64,000 nt of DNA. It comes from Marchantia polymorpha subsp. ruderalis (lineage: Eukaryota > Streptophyta > Marchantiopsida > Marchantiales > Marchantiaceae). Each line of letters starts with the position of its first letter. Position 1 is the first letter of the stretch. Made by a program: the position numbers and the translations under genes. Location of the stretch: positions 9,776,501 through 9,840,500 of the forward strand of contig AP031352.1 of the NCBI GenBank assembly GCA_037833965.1. The letters run 5' to 3'. The notes beneath the pieces were generated by a model, which saw only the letters and a program-made list of their open reading frames with translations, was not told the DNA's origin and searched no databases. Of the stretch, positions 36,501-47,280 are shown piece by piece.

Positions 36501-36924
36501 CTCAACGGACTAAGGAAAAGCCCTCCCAGGGGCCGCACCGGAATCCCAATCCAAGGATCGGACCGATGTTTGATGTTATCGCATGGAAAGATGAGCGACA
36601 AAAGAAAGCAAGGTTCGGTTCTATCCCGCCAAAACTTGTGACCACCAGGACTTGACTGTCCGCAAACTCCCTCTCAAGTCCGAGACAACAGCCTACCTCA
36701 GAGAAGACATCAGCGATCCTTTTTCTAACCCGACATGGGCTGTTGACTTGCCCTAGGCCAACCCTGGTCAAAGTCTAACTGCCCCAACTGAATCCTTTAT
36801 GTCGAAAAGGATTCAGTTGAATCGGGGCAGGGAATCGGGTTTGCATGAACAGCTAGAGACACTGCAGCGTCAGTTTCACGCCAGATTAAGAAGCTCAGCC
36901 ACCCCCACCCCACCCCCCGACTAG
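33561..36924. other. Kir upstream region with CpG-rich island
   Basis: The Kir 5' UTR and promoter should begin here. About 34180-35280 is GC- and CpG-rich, with long pyrimidine-rich and CGTCGTCG runs and many overlapping open frames, as expected of a CpG island. Frames such as 34182-34436 and 34384-34935 (+) or 34371-34844 and 34947-35279 (-) cannot be told apart by content. An ATGGATCTAG/GTAAGA sequence near 35957 looks like a tiny first exon with donor, but no matching second exon was found in phase. Confidence 0.45.
36779..36830. repeat. Imperfect hairpin
   Basis: Arms CTGCCCC plus AACTGAATCCTTT pair with the right side, which carries a 5-nt insertion; the loop is about 8 nt. Confidence 0.7.
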
Positions 36925-37130
36925 GGAGGGGAAAGGGGCTCCGATGGCTCCAAAGACTTGGAGGAGAGTGATCCCAGGTTGCACTCGGGTGACAGTGAAA
37001 ACCGTGAACTCCGTGGCCAGGACAGTGGAAGATCTCGCCGAAGCTCGAGATACTGGAGATCGTCGGCACAGCAGGAGAGAGATACACCGTACTTCGAACG
37101 AGATGGGACGGGGGAGACAGTTGCGCACGA
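36925..37130 (+). other. Candidate exon of an unrecognised gene
   Basis: A pyrimidine-rich tract (36900-36920) ends in CTAG, then an open frame of 68 codons runs to a CACGAG/GTAAAG donor. The reading is highly charged and Ser-rich (SKDLEESDPRLHSGDSENRE, then SRRSSRYWRSS, ERDTPYFERDGTGE), like a disordered N-terminal region. The opposite strand is also open for 109 codons, so coding direction is not certain. No family was recognised. Confidence 0.3.
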
Positions 37131-37643
37131 GGTAAAGCTTTGCAGAATTTTATGCGCGGTGAGATTCGTTTCGCCATCCTTCGCCCTCTCTTTTTTGACT
37201 GCTGCCGGGCTTCTTAGCTGGCCTTGTGGCCCACTTATCGCAAGAGCCAAGTAAATTTAGCAACTCCGATGGCCGGACTCCATCGTCATCGTAAGATGGA
37301 GCTGGAGTCCGGGACTGGTTCCAGCAGCCCAGCTTGACAAGATGTGATTATTGAGCCATAGATCCTAAACTTCTGCTGCTACCCATGTTCGTAGCTCGGA
37401 AAGACACACCGAGGCTCTCACGCTCGAGAAGGAAGGGGCAGGGCAGCAGTAGTCACTGCTGCTGCCCTGAAGCATACTGTGACAATCTACAGCGCTGTCG
37501 GTCGGATTATCCTGCCAAGGTTCAGCTAACCAGGCCACCCATGAATGTCCCAGATTCTCTCCCAGCAAGACAAATGTTGTCGACCGGACATGTGGAATTC
37601 ACATTCGGTGGGTTTTAATGGTATGCCACTCCTTAAATTTTAG

Positions 37644-38035
37644 TCCCTGACATTTGGAGGGACAAGGCTATTCCAACAACATTATGGTTCTATATCCTTA
37701 CTGCCTTAAAAGACGATGAATCGAGACTTTCTAATCTAGGGCGAGATCTGGATGTTGCTAATGGCAAAGACAATCCATGTACTGCCTCTAATTCGGGTTT
37801 TCCAGTCGCCAATTATTTTCCTCCAAGGGCTTGTGCCGACATAGACCTCGCTGTCCAAAGAGCCAGGTCTAGCCGCTCTATCAAAGGCAGGAAGGGAAAG
37901 CATTTTACTGCCACTGCTGTAAAATGCTTTCCCTTCCTGCCTTTGCTCATAAGTCTAGATCCTGAGAATAAGATTGGTGCTACCTACACACATAATGCAG
38001 GCGAGGTTCCAAGGTGCCCTCTCCAGGCCAAGTAG
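37644..38035 (+). other. Candidate exon of an unrecognised gene, 130 codons
   Basis: After an AAATTTTAG acceptor-like site an uninterrupted frame of 130 codons reads PDIWRDKAIPTTLWFYILTA, then LKDDESRLSNLGRDLDVANG, and ends at TAG. It has no in-frame ATG, so it would be an internal or last exon. The composition looks protein-like but no domain was recognised. It contains a perfect 26-bp hairpin (37883-37944), which argues for caution. A different frame (37974-38408) is open for 144 codons and overlaps its end. Confidence 0.3.
37883..37944. repeat. Perfect 26-bp hairpin
   Basis: Arms 37883-37908 and 37919-37944 are perfectly complementary over 26 bp around a 10-nt loop (TGCCACTGCT). The flanks keep weaker complementarity (TCTAG on both sides). 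Confidence 0.95.
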
Positions 38036-38677
38036 CCATCTCAGAGCCAGAAATATCTTCTATGGGTTGAGGGATATATCAGGAATGTTATCTATCCCCT
38101 GGGGTATTGGGGCCCAGCACCATGTTACCCGTTTGGTTTACCCCTTGTACGACTTGATGGGGTCTTCCTGTTCTTTTTGCTTTAAAACTCGTTGCCCCAC
38201 CTTGAGGATAACAGGGATCATGAAAAATAATGTTTCTGAATTCAGTCCGTCCTACCTTCTCTCCGGTAATTCTGATGAAATGGGTGTGAGAGAAGAAACT
38301 TGCTTGTTGAGATTCTTGAGCACCAAATATAGCAATGTTCTCCACATACGACAAGAAGTTTTTCAGTCGGGAACAATGGAGACAAGTAAGATTTATGGAA
38401 GATTGTGATGACTTGTCGCTTCATGCATTGTGCGACTCCATGAGTTGTGGTACAAGCCTTGAAGGGTCTACGGAAACGCAACCTTGGGTTAAAAAAGAGT
38501 GATCCTTACTATCTAAAGGAAACATCAGGTAGAACAAATGTAAAGATAAGTACCTAAAATACATTGACCAAAATTCACTGAATCCTCCGTGACACGGTAG
38601 TGGAGAGTAAATGTGGCATGGCATCAAGTCACCTTCATGTCATGCCAGAGTTAAGTGTAGAAGGACACGCATCTAAA
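38036..38677. other. Unassigned mid-GC sequence
   Basis: Open frames exist on both strands (38088-38408) without recognisable content. Confidence 0.3.
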
Positions 38678-38817
38678 GATGACAACAAATTGGAACTGTT
38701 GGGTCTCTTCAACAACAAGGATCAAACTGGTAAAACCATAGAACCACGATGACAACAAATTGGAACTGTTGGGTCTCTTCAACAACAAGTATCAAACTGG
38801 TAAAACCGTAGAACTAT
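38678..38817. repeat. Tandem duplication, 2 x 70 bp
   Basis: Copies at 38678-38747 and 38748-38817 start GATGACAACAAATTGGAAC and differ at only a handful of positions, so the duplication is recent. Confidence 0.95.
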
Positions 38818-39325
38818 AAACATTGGCATGGGACAAAGATAACACGAAATACACGTGAAATGTCCAATTTCGTTACAAGCGCGATCAACTGACCTGTAAA
38901 AGCTTTACAAAAAGTAGACAAGCTATTGAGATAGTTGTCAGTTCGCCGCCTATCACTTTGACGTAGAACTCCAAATCTCAGCAAAAGAAGTCTTCACCTT
39001 GAAACACACGAGAACTAGGAGGTCAAAGCACTTATATGGCTAAAGGTTCTAACCTTCCTTTTCAGTTAGACCTTTACAACATTCTAACCTACAAGATGTA
39101 TAAATGATAATCAATATATACGCCCATTTTCCAACATAGCTACTCAAGCTCATACTCATACGTCCATCCAATTCAACAATCTAAACCAATACACATCTAG
39201 CTACAAAACTAGAAATTTTGAAACTGCGCCAATTCCACCTTCCCTAACATAAAGTTTGTTTTAAGAATTGTATAACATATGAAATACAATATACATATCA
39301 ATTTGTTATGTACTTATATAAAAAT

Positions 39326-40194
39326 GGGAAGGGCTACTGTAGTTATTCCTCATATGAGACTAATTAGCCCTCACCCTACTATACCCTAAAGCTCCAACCA
39401 ATCCATTTCAATATAGATACGCGAACCAACTCGAGGATCGTTCTCCGGTGCCATCCCATCGTACTTCTCCAGTGACTGCGATTGGAACACTATCGGACTC
39501 TGTGCCGACCCCAAGAACTTCACCAAGAACCGAAAGCTAGAGGTGATCCACGCCCGATACCATGTTGGGAGCTTTGGGATACGTGACCCCCGAGCTACTA
39601 GCTGAACTTGGCAGTGAATCTTATGGCCATTGTAAGACAAGCAAGTCAAGCGTTGTAAGGTAATCCTTGGATGATGACACTGGGAGTCCAGATTCAACCT
39701 AAGCCCACGCACATTGGCCCCTCCTCCCCGTCCACTCACAGAAGATCAAAGTCACAAATTATGAGAAATTGGGTAAGGTAGAGGAAGTACAGTGCTCAAA
39801 AGAATGGACAAACAGGATCAACATGCCCCCATGATCAAAACCAACAGTTTTGATCACTTATACCTTAGTTTAGGACGAGCTTGAAATGATTTTGTTCCTT
39901 TCGTCTCGCGATATAAGACATCGTCTTTTCATTTCAAAAACACGGGTTCAAATCCCGTGAGGTATACTCTTCACTAATGATGCTCCAAATGCAAAGTGAA
40001 AAAAGCTTTTTGATGCACGGAGGAGAAACACTTTGCCGAGCTGAAGCTGAAGGCCGATGGAGTGGCATTGAAGAACGGGCATCGGGTCGATCCACTATTA
40101 GTCACGTATCAAAACTGAAATGAATTGGCTAGAGCTTCTAAGGTGTAGTAAAGTGAGGTTAATTAGCCTCAACTGAGGTGTAATTAGCCGCTCC
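39326..40194. mobile_element. 869-bp TIR element, GGGA-family MITE, with captured sequence
   Basis: The left end GGGAAGGGCTACTGTAG and the right end (opposite strand GGAGCGGCTAATTACACC) form an inverted repeat of about 60 bp with small gaps, sharing CTAATTA-CCTCAC-CTACTA-ACC. The flanking octamers are ATAAAAAT (39318-39325) and ATTAAAAT (40195-40202), matching 7 of 8. The interior carries a 117-codon minus-strand frame (39739-39386) starting at GTG, not ATG, and a decayed tRNA-Glu-like sequence. No transposase is encoded, so it is non-autonomous and seems to have picked up foreign DNA. Confidence 0.8.
39894..39966 (+). pseudogene. Decayed tRNA-Glu(UUC)-like sequence, probably of mitochondrial origin
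   Basis: The sequence follows plant mitochondrial trnE(UUC) from end to end: CCTTTCGTCT at the 5' side, AAGACATCGTCTTTTCAT across D arm and anticodon loop (TTC at 34-36), and ACGGG-TTCAAAT-CCCGT as an intact T arm. The anticodon stem no longer pairs and the acceptor stem has a mismatch, so it is non-functional. It lies inside the 869-bp TIR element. The mitochondrial comparison is from memory. Confidence 0.6.
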
Positions 40195-40202
40195 ATTAAA
40201 AT

Positions 40203-43200
40203 AAATTATATTAACCGAGTTAATACTCAATATAGAATAAATATTATGGTTTCTAACTCAAAAGTTTGCAATCAATGAATGATGTTTAAAGAAGTTGAAA
40301 GTGTATAATCAAGATATGATTGACAGTAAAAACTGTTATCAACTCATAGTTTTTGCATAAACTTTGTAATAAGAATGGATAACATTTTTTTCAAGTAGAT
40401 CTCCAAATGAGATTCAATAGAATTTCTTCTACAATTTTATTTTTTTTATCTTCCATGTAACTTTACAAATAAATTCTAACACTCCAGAGAGTTCTATAAT
40501 CTTTCTTTATCATTATTTTCATTACAAGAGTCGTCATTCTCAATGCCCGTATTGTGTAATTCAATAGTATTTTAATTTTCTCTTGCAAGTTGCACAGGTG
40601 TCATGTCTATTTTTTATCAAGTTTTATTTGTATTGTCTTTCTTTCATTACTGTATTGTGTTACTTTCAACCATTACAATCTTCACAAATGAAGTTTGATA
40701 TACAGTCTTTGAACAAACTTTACTGATCAATCAACATTACTGTTGTATGCTTAATATAGCAAATCCATTTTTAGATTTCATGACTATAGAGCATCATTTA
40801 ATGCATTTTCAAACAAAAATTAATTTTCAGTGAGAAGTATATAACATAATAAATGTATTTCAATTGCTTTAATTTTTTAACACATAAAAAAAATCATATC
40901 TAAAGCATGAAATATAATAAGCATGACAATATAGAATATTATAAATTGTGTACATTAAATTTCAACAATTTTATTTCAAATCACAAAAAAAAATTCTAAA
41001 TTGCAAACAATTTAGATTCAATAACTGGTAAATGTTTGATCATCTCTTTCAACATTAAAAAATAATATGCAAGAAAAAGAAGAAAAAATTCAAATTCAGA
41101 TTCAAATTTATTTTATAAATTTTTTTATCCATGCTTAAATTTAATTAATTATATGCAATGAAATATTCATATTATGAAATATTTTCATAAATTCTTAAAA
41201 AAACATTGAAAACTTCTTGTTCAAATAAGCATATAATTAATAAATCTCTCTAAATTTATTGAAATAAAATTTATTCCACACATTTTTTTGTTTCTTTAAT
41301 TATTATATAAATTTCATTACCTCTATGATTTTAGTTTTCCATTTTTAATCAAATAAAGTATTTAAAATGTAATGAACTATACATAAATTTTATCATATCA
41401 TGCAAGATTCAAATAAACATATCATTATAGTATATTTTATTTAAAAATTGATGCATAAACATTATTTTCAATCTAAAAAAAAATTTCTAAAAAATGATAA
41501 TGATTAATTAGATAAGATCATCATACTTGAATATCTTTTTTATCTTTTCACCATCAATCATTTTGTCAATCACAATGAATCGGTTGAAAACATAATTAAT
41601 CTCTTATTAAGTGATGTGCTGAAATTTTATTTTTTATCAACTGATTTCACATATATACACAGCAAAACCTTGTAAAGTTTTAATACTTGTCAAACAAAAT
41701 TTACTTTTATGTGTGAGATATTTGTTCCCATCATTTGTTATACGAAAAATGTGACATTTAAATGAGAATATAAATAAGCGAACAAAATGTTGCAAATTCC
41801 AAATTTTTATGTGCAATTGATCTCATAAATCATAACTTCATGTTTTCAAATTATCTTTAAAATAAAATACTATATAAAAATTATTTTCAATAGCTAAAAA
41901 ATGTAACAAAAAATTCAGCAACATCAAATAAATCATTGATTATGATAAAAATATACTTTATATAGACTACTTTAATATTGAAGATAAATATTTCATATCA
42001 AATTTCAAAAAAAATGTCAATATCAAATTAACTAATCTAATATTGATATTAATTCATAAAATCATTTAAATTTCTAAGTTTTTAAGATTTGTAAATCTTA
42101 TTTAATAAAATGAAAATTGAAAATCTTATGTTATACTTTTTTAACAAAAATTAGAAGTCATTATTGTTTCATGAATTCCATACTTAACTAAAAGATAGTC
42201 ATAAACCTCACATACACAAGATTGTTAGAGATACATGATTCATACTACAAGCTACAACCACAAGAACACTTAAGACTTTTAGAGAAAATCTAAAAACTTC
42301 ACATAGAAACTAGCAAAAGTGTTGAAGATAAATATCGATATAGAGTCAATAGATTTTCTAATAAACTAAAAATTTTCTCCTCATGCCAAACCTACAAATT
42401 AACACAATGTTTTTTGAAAATGTTCAAAGCAATGACTTCTAACACATCATCTAGATGAAATTTATCAGTTTTCTTTTATAGCTCAATTTTTTATCACAAA
42501 CTGCAGTTTTGATAAATAGATACAAGTATCAATATATTTCATTCAGTTGTTCATAATGGTTTTGCAGCAACATGTAACTCAATTTTATTATCACCATGAA
42601 GATTGACAGTCTCAATTTTAAAATTCATCTTAGTTATAAGTAAATTCAATCAAATAATTTATCCTATGTCTTGTTATTCATTATCATTTCATTTCAAGCT
42701 CTTGAAAAAACATTAACTTAAATATATTGATAGGAATTTAAACAATTTTCTATGATAAAAATTTTCTTGTATCAAGATAATGAATAAATCCTTTTAAAAA
42801 TCATACTCTATTGTAAACAATTATGATTTTTGTGTATCATGTTATGTACTTATTTGAACCATGTTGATAATAACATGTTACTTTAATTTTTTCTTTTCAA
42901 GAATTTGCTCCATCTATATTGAAGTTTTTTTTGGTTACATTGTTAAATTCATGATAATAAATTTTTTCCTTGATAACATCCGTGATTGGAGATTTGTACT
43001 TGTGAAAGAGGGAAGAATTAAAGTTTATTCCATTTTCAATGATCTAGATTCATAAAACAATATTCATACTAACCATAACTTCACAGTTTATTTGACAACA
43101 CAGTTCGTAATCTTTCATAACATTGTTATATCCAAGAAAACAAAAAAACCTGGATGAGAATCCAACAATAATATTTTCCATAGATAGGATCGAATAATAC

Positions 43201-43646
43201 ATACAGTAAACAAAAAATTATAGTATTATCAACCATTTGTATGTGTTTCAATTCAAATGATGTCTAGAAAATAATAGCACTATAATGAGAAAGATTGATC
43301 AAATACACTTTGATATTCATAACTTCAATTCAAATTTCAATGAAAAATTTGATGATATCAATTTATGATTTATATATTTAAACGTGTATCAAAAAAGTCT
43401 CATATGAACAATGTTTTTTTGCAAAATATAATCTATGACGGGATGACAAATAATATTTTACTTTTTGCATTAATTTAAAACTCGTGAAAAGTATACTTTT
43501 AGTTCTATGTCAAAAGTTATTTTTTTGTCAAGTCTAAATCTCAACTTGAAATTTTAAACATTCGTAGGTTTTAATATTTTGGTTTTTGAATGACAAAACT
43601 TACTAATATTTAAATTTTTTAAATTTATTATTTATTATTACTCTAT
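40203..43646. other. AT-rich desert
   Basis: Extremely A+T-rich, full of stops in all frames; the only listed frame (42861-43055) is low-complexity. Nothing else was seen. Confidence 0.7.
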
Positions 43647-43654
43647 AATATTAA

Positions 43655-44758
43655 GGGAGGGGTTAGTTATACTCACTTTGAACCAATCATCACTCACTCT
43701 AGTATAAAGTCAACTAGGATTGGTACAAGGTTATAGGTGACGGTGGTTTCAGTTTATGACTCTTCTAACATGATTGTACTCCTCAAACTACAATGACCAC
43801 TATGGACTACCCGCAACCCGCACGCATCTTAGTACTTTTCAATTGGACTCGGCTCATTCTCATGCTAGTCTGATCTGACCGAACGCCTGAGGTTGCCATT
43901 GGCTTGAATGTGGATCGTGGCAATGTGATGTGTTGGTCTGACAGCACTGCGGCGGAGCCGGGGATGTTTGTGTGAGCTAAGGGAATTGAGGAGGAAGGTA
44001 AAGAGAAGATCAAAGTAGGAAGTAAGAAACTGGAGCGATGCCTTTGGTCCTTATCGGGACAAGACCTCTACTTGGAAGATAAAGGTTGATCAAAGATCCA
44101 ACGAGAGTCGAACCTCTGATCGGGTAGCTTGTCAATCGATTCATTCACTCATTCAATCAGCTGCAGCAACCAACAAGAAGATCAAACATTTTCTGTGTGG
44201 TTACATATTTCGGAACTTATCACTATGCGCACATCAAAAGCTTTCTAAAGGCGTCAATGCGACTGTAATGAGCGACCTTTGTGCATGCTCGATAATCTGA
44301 GCTGAATGTCATCTGAAACCAAAATGTGCACATCAATTCAGTCAGTCAACATCTTATTCCTCCTTCCTACTTCGCCCCTCTACTTCCCTCCCTTCTCAAC
44401 TCCGTTGGCTCACACATCCATCCATGTCTCAACCGAGTGCCGTCAGGCCATTCCACCACGTTGCCGCTATCCACATTCAGGCCAGCGGCAGCCGCGGGGG
44501 CATGCATTCTATCAGATCAGCAGGAGGAGGAGACGAGCCCAATTGAGTTGTTACGAGTACCCGAGGTGCCGGCGGGTTGCAGGCAATTCACAGTAGCGGT
44601 GTAGAGTGGCCATCGTAGTTTGTTTGCGAGAACTCCAACCATGTTAGAAGAGTCATAAACTAAATCTACTGGCATCCATAACCTTAGACCAATCTTGATG
44701 TATCATATCATAGAATGAGGTATGATTTGCTCAAAGTGAGGGATAACTAGCCCCTCTC
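43655..44758. mobile_element. 1.1-kb foldback element of the GGGA family with perfect 8-bp TSD
   Basis: The element runs from GGGAGGGGTTAGTTATAC to the complement of GAGAGGGGCTAGTTATCC. Identical octamers AATATTAA flank it (43647-43654 and 44759-44766). The two arms, about 43655-44030 and 44350-44758, are long imperfect inverted copies of one another, leaving a spacer of some 320 bp. The arms are GC-richer than the surrounding desert. Mirror-image frames in the arms (43807-44013 minus; 44306-44604 plus) arise from the inverted duplication and are not evidence of a gene. Confidence 0.92.
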
Positions 44759-44766
44759 AATATTAA

Positions 44767-45181
44767 TTTATTTCTATTATTACATATTTAATAATGCTTT
44801 GTTTGTGCAGTCAGAGTTTTTTTTTCACTCATATAATAAAACGTAATTTCCTAAACAAATGTTGAAAATTGATGCTTTTACTACTTGGTAATGAAAAATA
44901 TTCTGATTTTGCTACTTAGAGTCACAACATGGGCCTTGTCATGCATGTATTCTCGTTTAAAGTACATGATGATAAACCGTTGACTTCATTCCTCATTGTG
45001 CAATTTATGAACCTGCTCACATATTAAAATATAGTGTGATGAGGTAAAGGATTGCAAAGTAAAAAATAATATAAAAAACGTTGTAGCGCATGAAGCCTGT
45101 CAACTACTTCGTAAGAGGAAAATTGACAAAAATTGAGTAAAATTCTACAAACTCAACTTGCAATTTAGTTTAACTAACACT
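44767..45181. other. AT-rich spacer between two MITEs
   Basis: No gene or repeat recognised. Confidence 0.5.
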
Positions 45182-45189
45182 TTGTTGAA

Positions 45190-45404
45190 GGGAGTGGCTA
45201 GTTATACCTTACTTAAATCTTGTTAGCCCTCACTCTACTATACGCTTTTCTCTTATTGATTTAATATACTATTTTGGAATTAATTGCTACTCAACTCTCG
45301 AACTCTACATGGATCAATCAAAGAACTGCATCGACAAACCAAATAAGAGTTTAAACTAGAGTGACAGCTAATTAGAACTAAATGAGAGAAAACTAACCGC
45401 TTCC
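45190..45404. mobile_element. 215-bp MITE of the GGGA family with perfect 8-bp TSD
   Basis: The left end GGGAGTGGCTAGTTATACC and the right end (opposite strand GGAAGCGGTTAGTTTTC) are inverted repeats. Both continue into a GTTAGCCCTCACTCTACTA-like block shared with the element at 39.3 kb. Octamers TTGTTGAA at 45182-45189 and 45405-45412 are identical. No coding content. Confidence 0.9.
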
Positions 45405-45412
45405 TTGTTGAA

Positions 45413-47280
45413 TCAATCAAATTTTTATTGCTTTAGAAAAAAAATTGATAGATTTTTGTGATTTGATATTGTGTTTTGAGATCACGAATAGCAAATTTTT
45501 ACATTTTTTTATTCAAAATCTGTTTAATATAAACTTGATCTTTGGATGTTTACTTGTTTTACATAAATACATCTTATATGTTCAATCTTACTATTCAAGA
45601 GTGAAATCTTGTCTTTGTTACTAATATGATTTGAAAATTTTATATATTTCTTTCAAATTTTTAGATTCATTAAAAGAATTTTTTTTTTCATAATAATTTT
45701 TAGGGCTATAAAATTTCATAATTAATATGTTTCACAAGCAATAAAGAAATTACATTTCTTGAGTAAACCATACAATATAATTATGTGTTCATTAAACATA
45801 AGATGATAAGCATTGAATTAAATATTTTGAATGATTATAATCAATATTTTCTTCTCTTCTAATTCAATTAATATAAAAATTTTACAATAAAAATAAAATA
45901 CAATTTAAATATAAACAGTTACAACAAATTTAGTTTAAATTTAATATGAGACATCAAATTGGTTCAACAAATTAAATCATCTTTTCAATATTGATGAATT
46001 TAACATCTTAGAAAATTTCTTTGATAAAAAAAATCTAAATTATGATGAGATTTCAACTAATTTCAAACTCTTTGAAATTCTCATAAGTATTTTTGTAACA
46101 ATAAATGTTTGAATTTGTGTATAATTTGAATCTCAATTTATGTTTTTGAATCTTTTCAAATCCTAAAAATTATAAACTATTATGTAAAAAATTAATATGA
46201 GTTGATGTAGATTTAACTCTATCAAACATTTGATATTTGAAAGTAGTAAAACATCTAGATTTATTGCGTGAAATTTTAGAGTATATTTTGAATGTCATGA
46301 AAAAATTAAGCAATACAAAACATCAAAGTATGCAAATGAATTACTGTTTGCAAACGAACGAATGAGTGACTGTATGACTGAATTGATGAATCATATATTA
46401 TATCAGCTAATCAACTAAACGTCTCACATTAAAAGTCTGGATCGACAAACTTGGCTGGTTGATTTGGATTAATCTGCAACTGTTCATAGTCATAGATCTT
46501 CACTTCACACATGCTGCTCTGATCTTGTTTGAGCTCCCAATCATCACTCTGTGCTCCATCAATCCACTCTCATCCAAATCCGACTGATCACACTAATTTC
46601 TTCAAATTTTGCTCCAAACTCTTCAACCTGATCAATTCCATGCACTTCACAGCTCTCATCATTGCTGCGGCATCAGTAGTCTTACTCGAACTTCTCCTAA
46701 AGCTACTTTGATTATTGATCTCTAAAATGAAAGTACATTGGAAGTTATATATAAGATAGTTAGATAGTGTGGTATCACATATTTTCATAACATAATATGT
46801 TTGAGCTACCGTCACATCTATGATTATTAAAATCCTCGGATATGACTGTTGTGTTCAATATACTTCAAAATTTGACATCAAATTTTCAAATCAACGGTGA
46901 GACAATCCACAATTTTACCTCCAGCTTTTTGTCGATCTACAAGTAGATCATATCTCGTGTAAAATTTTCCCTAATCATGACAAAACTCAAATGTTTGATT
47001 TCGAAAGCGCCAAATGCATATCCAGATAAAAGTAGCTGCATTGCTACTGGTAACGGCTGTGAATGCAACATTCTAAATAGATAATCCAAGTTCAATACTC
47101 AATCCAAGTCTAAAAAGAAATGACAAGAGAGATTCCCAGACGTGTAGTGATGGAGTTTTGAGACCGTCAATAGCATGATGACAACAAGGAGGAAGACTAA
47201 ACTTCTCTAGCACCTCCAGTTTCGTGATTCGATCTTCTCATCTTTTTGCTTTTTACTTAGTTCCCAGAGTACGTCATCCA
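45413..47280. other. AT-rich desert
   Basis: No recognisable gene; a frame at 46529-46711 is short and low-complexity. Confidence 0.55.

Noticed and set aside
39859..39966. Intron-containing tRNA spanning a TATACCT / AGGTATA stem
   Set aside because: Although these ends and an inner 8-bp stem pair, the spacing to the T arm is off by one base and there is no sensible D arm. The 73-nt trnE alignment explains the sequence better.
43807..44604. Protein-like frames in both arms of the foldback element
   Set aside because: They are mirror images of one inverted duplication and lie in different frames in the two arms, so they are not selected coding sequence.
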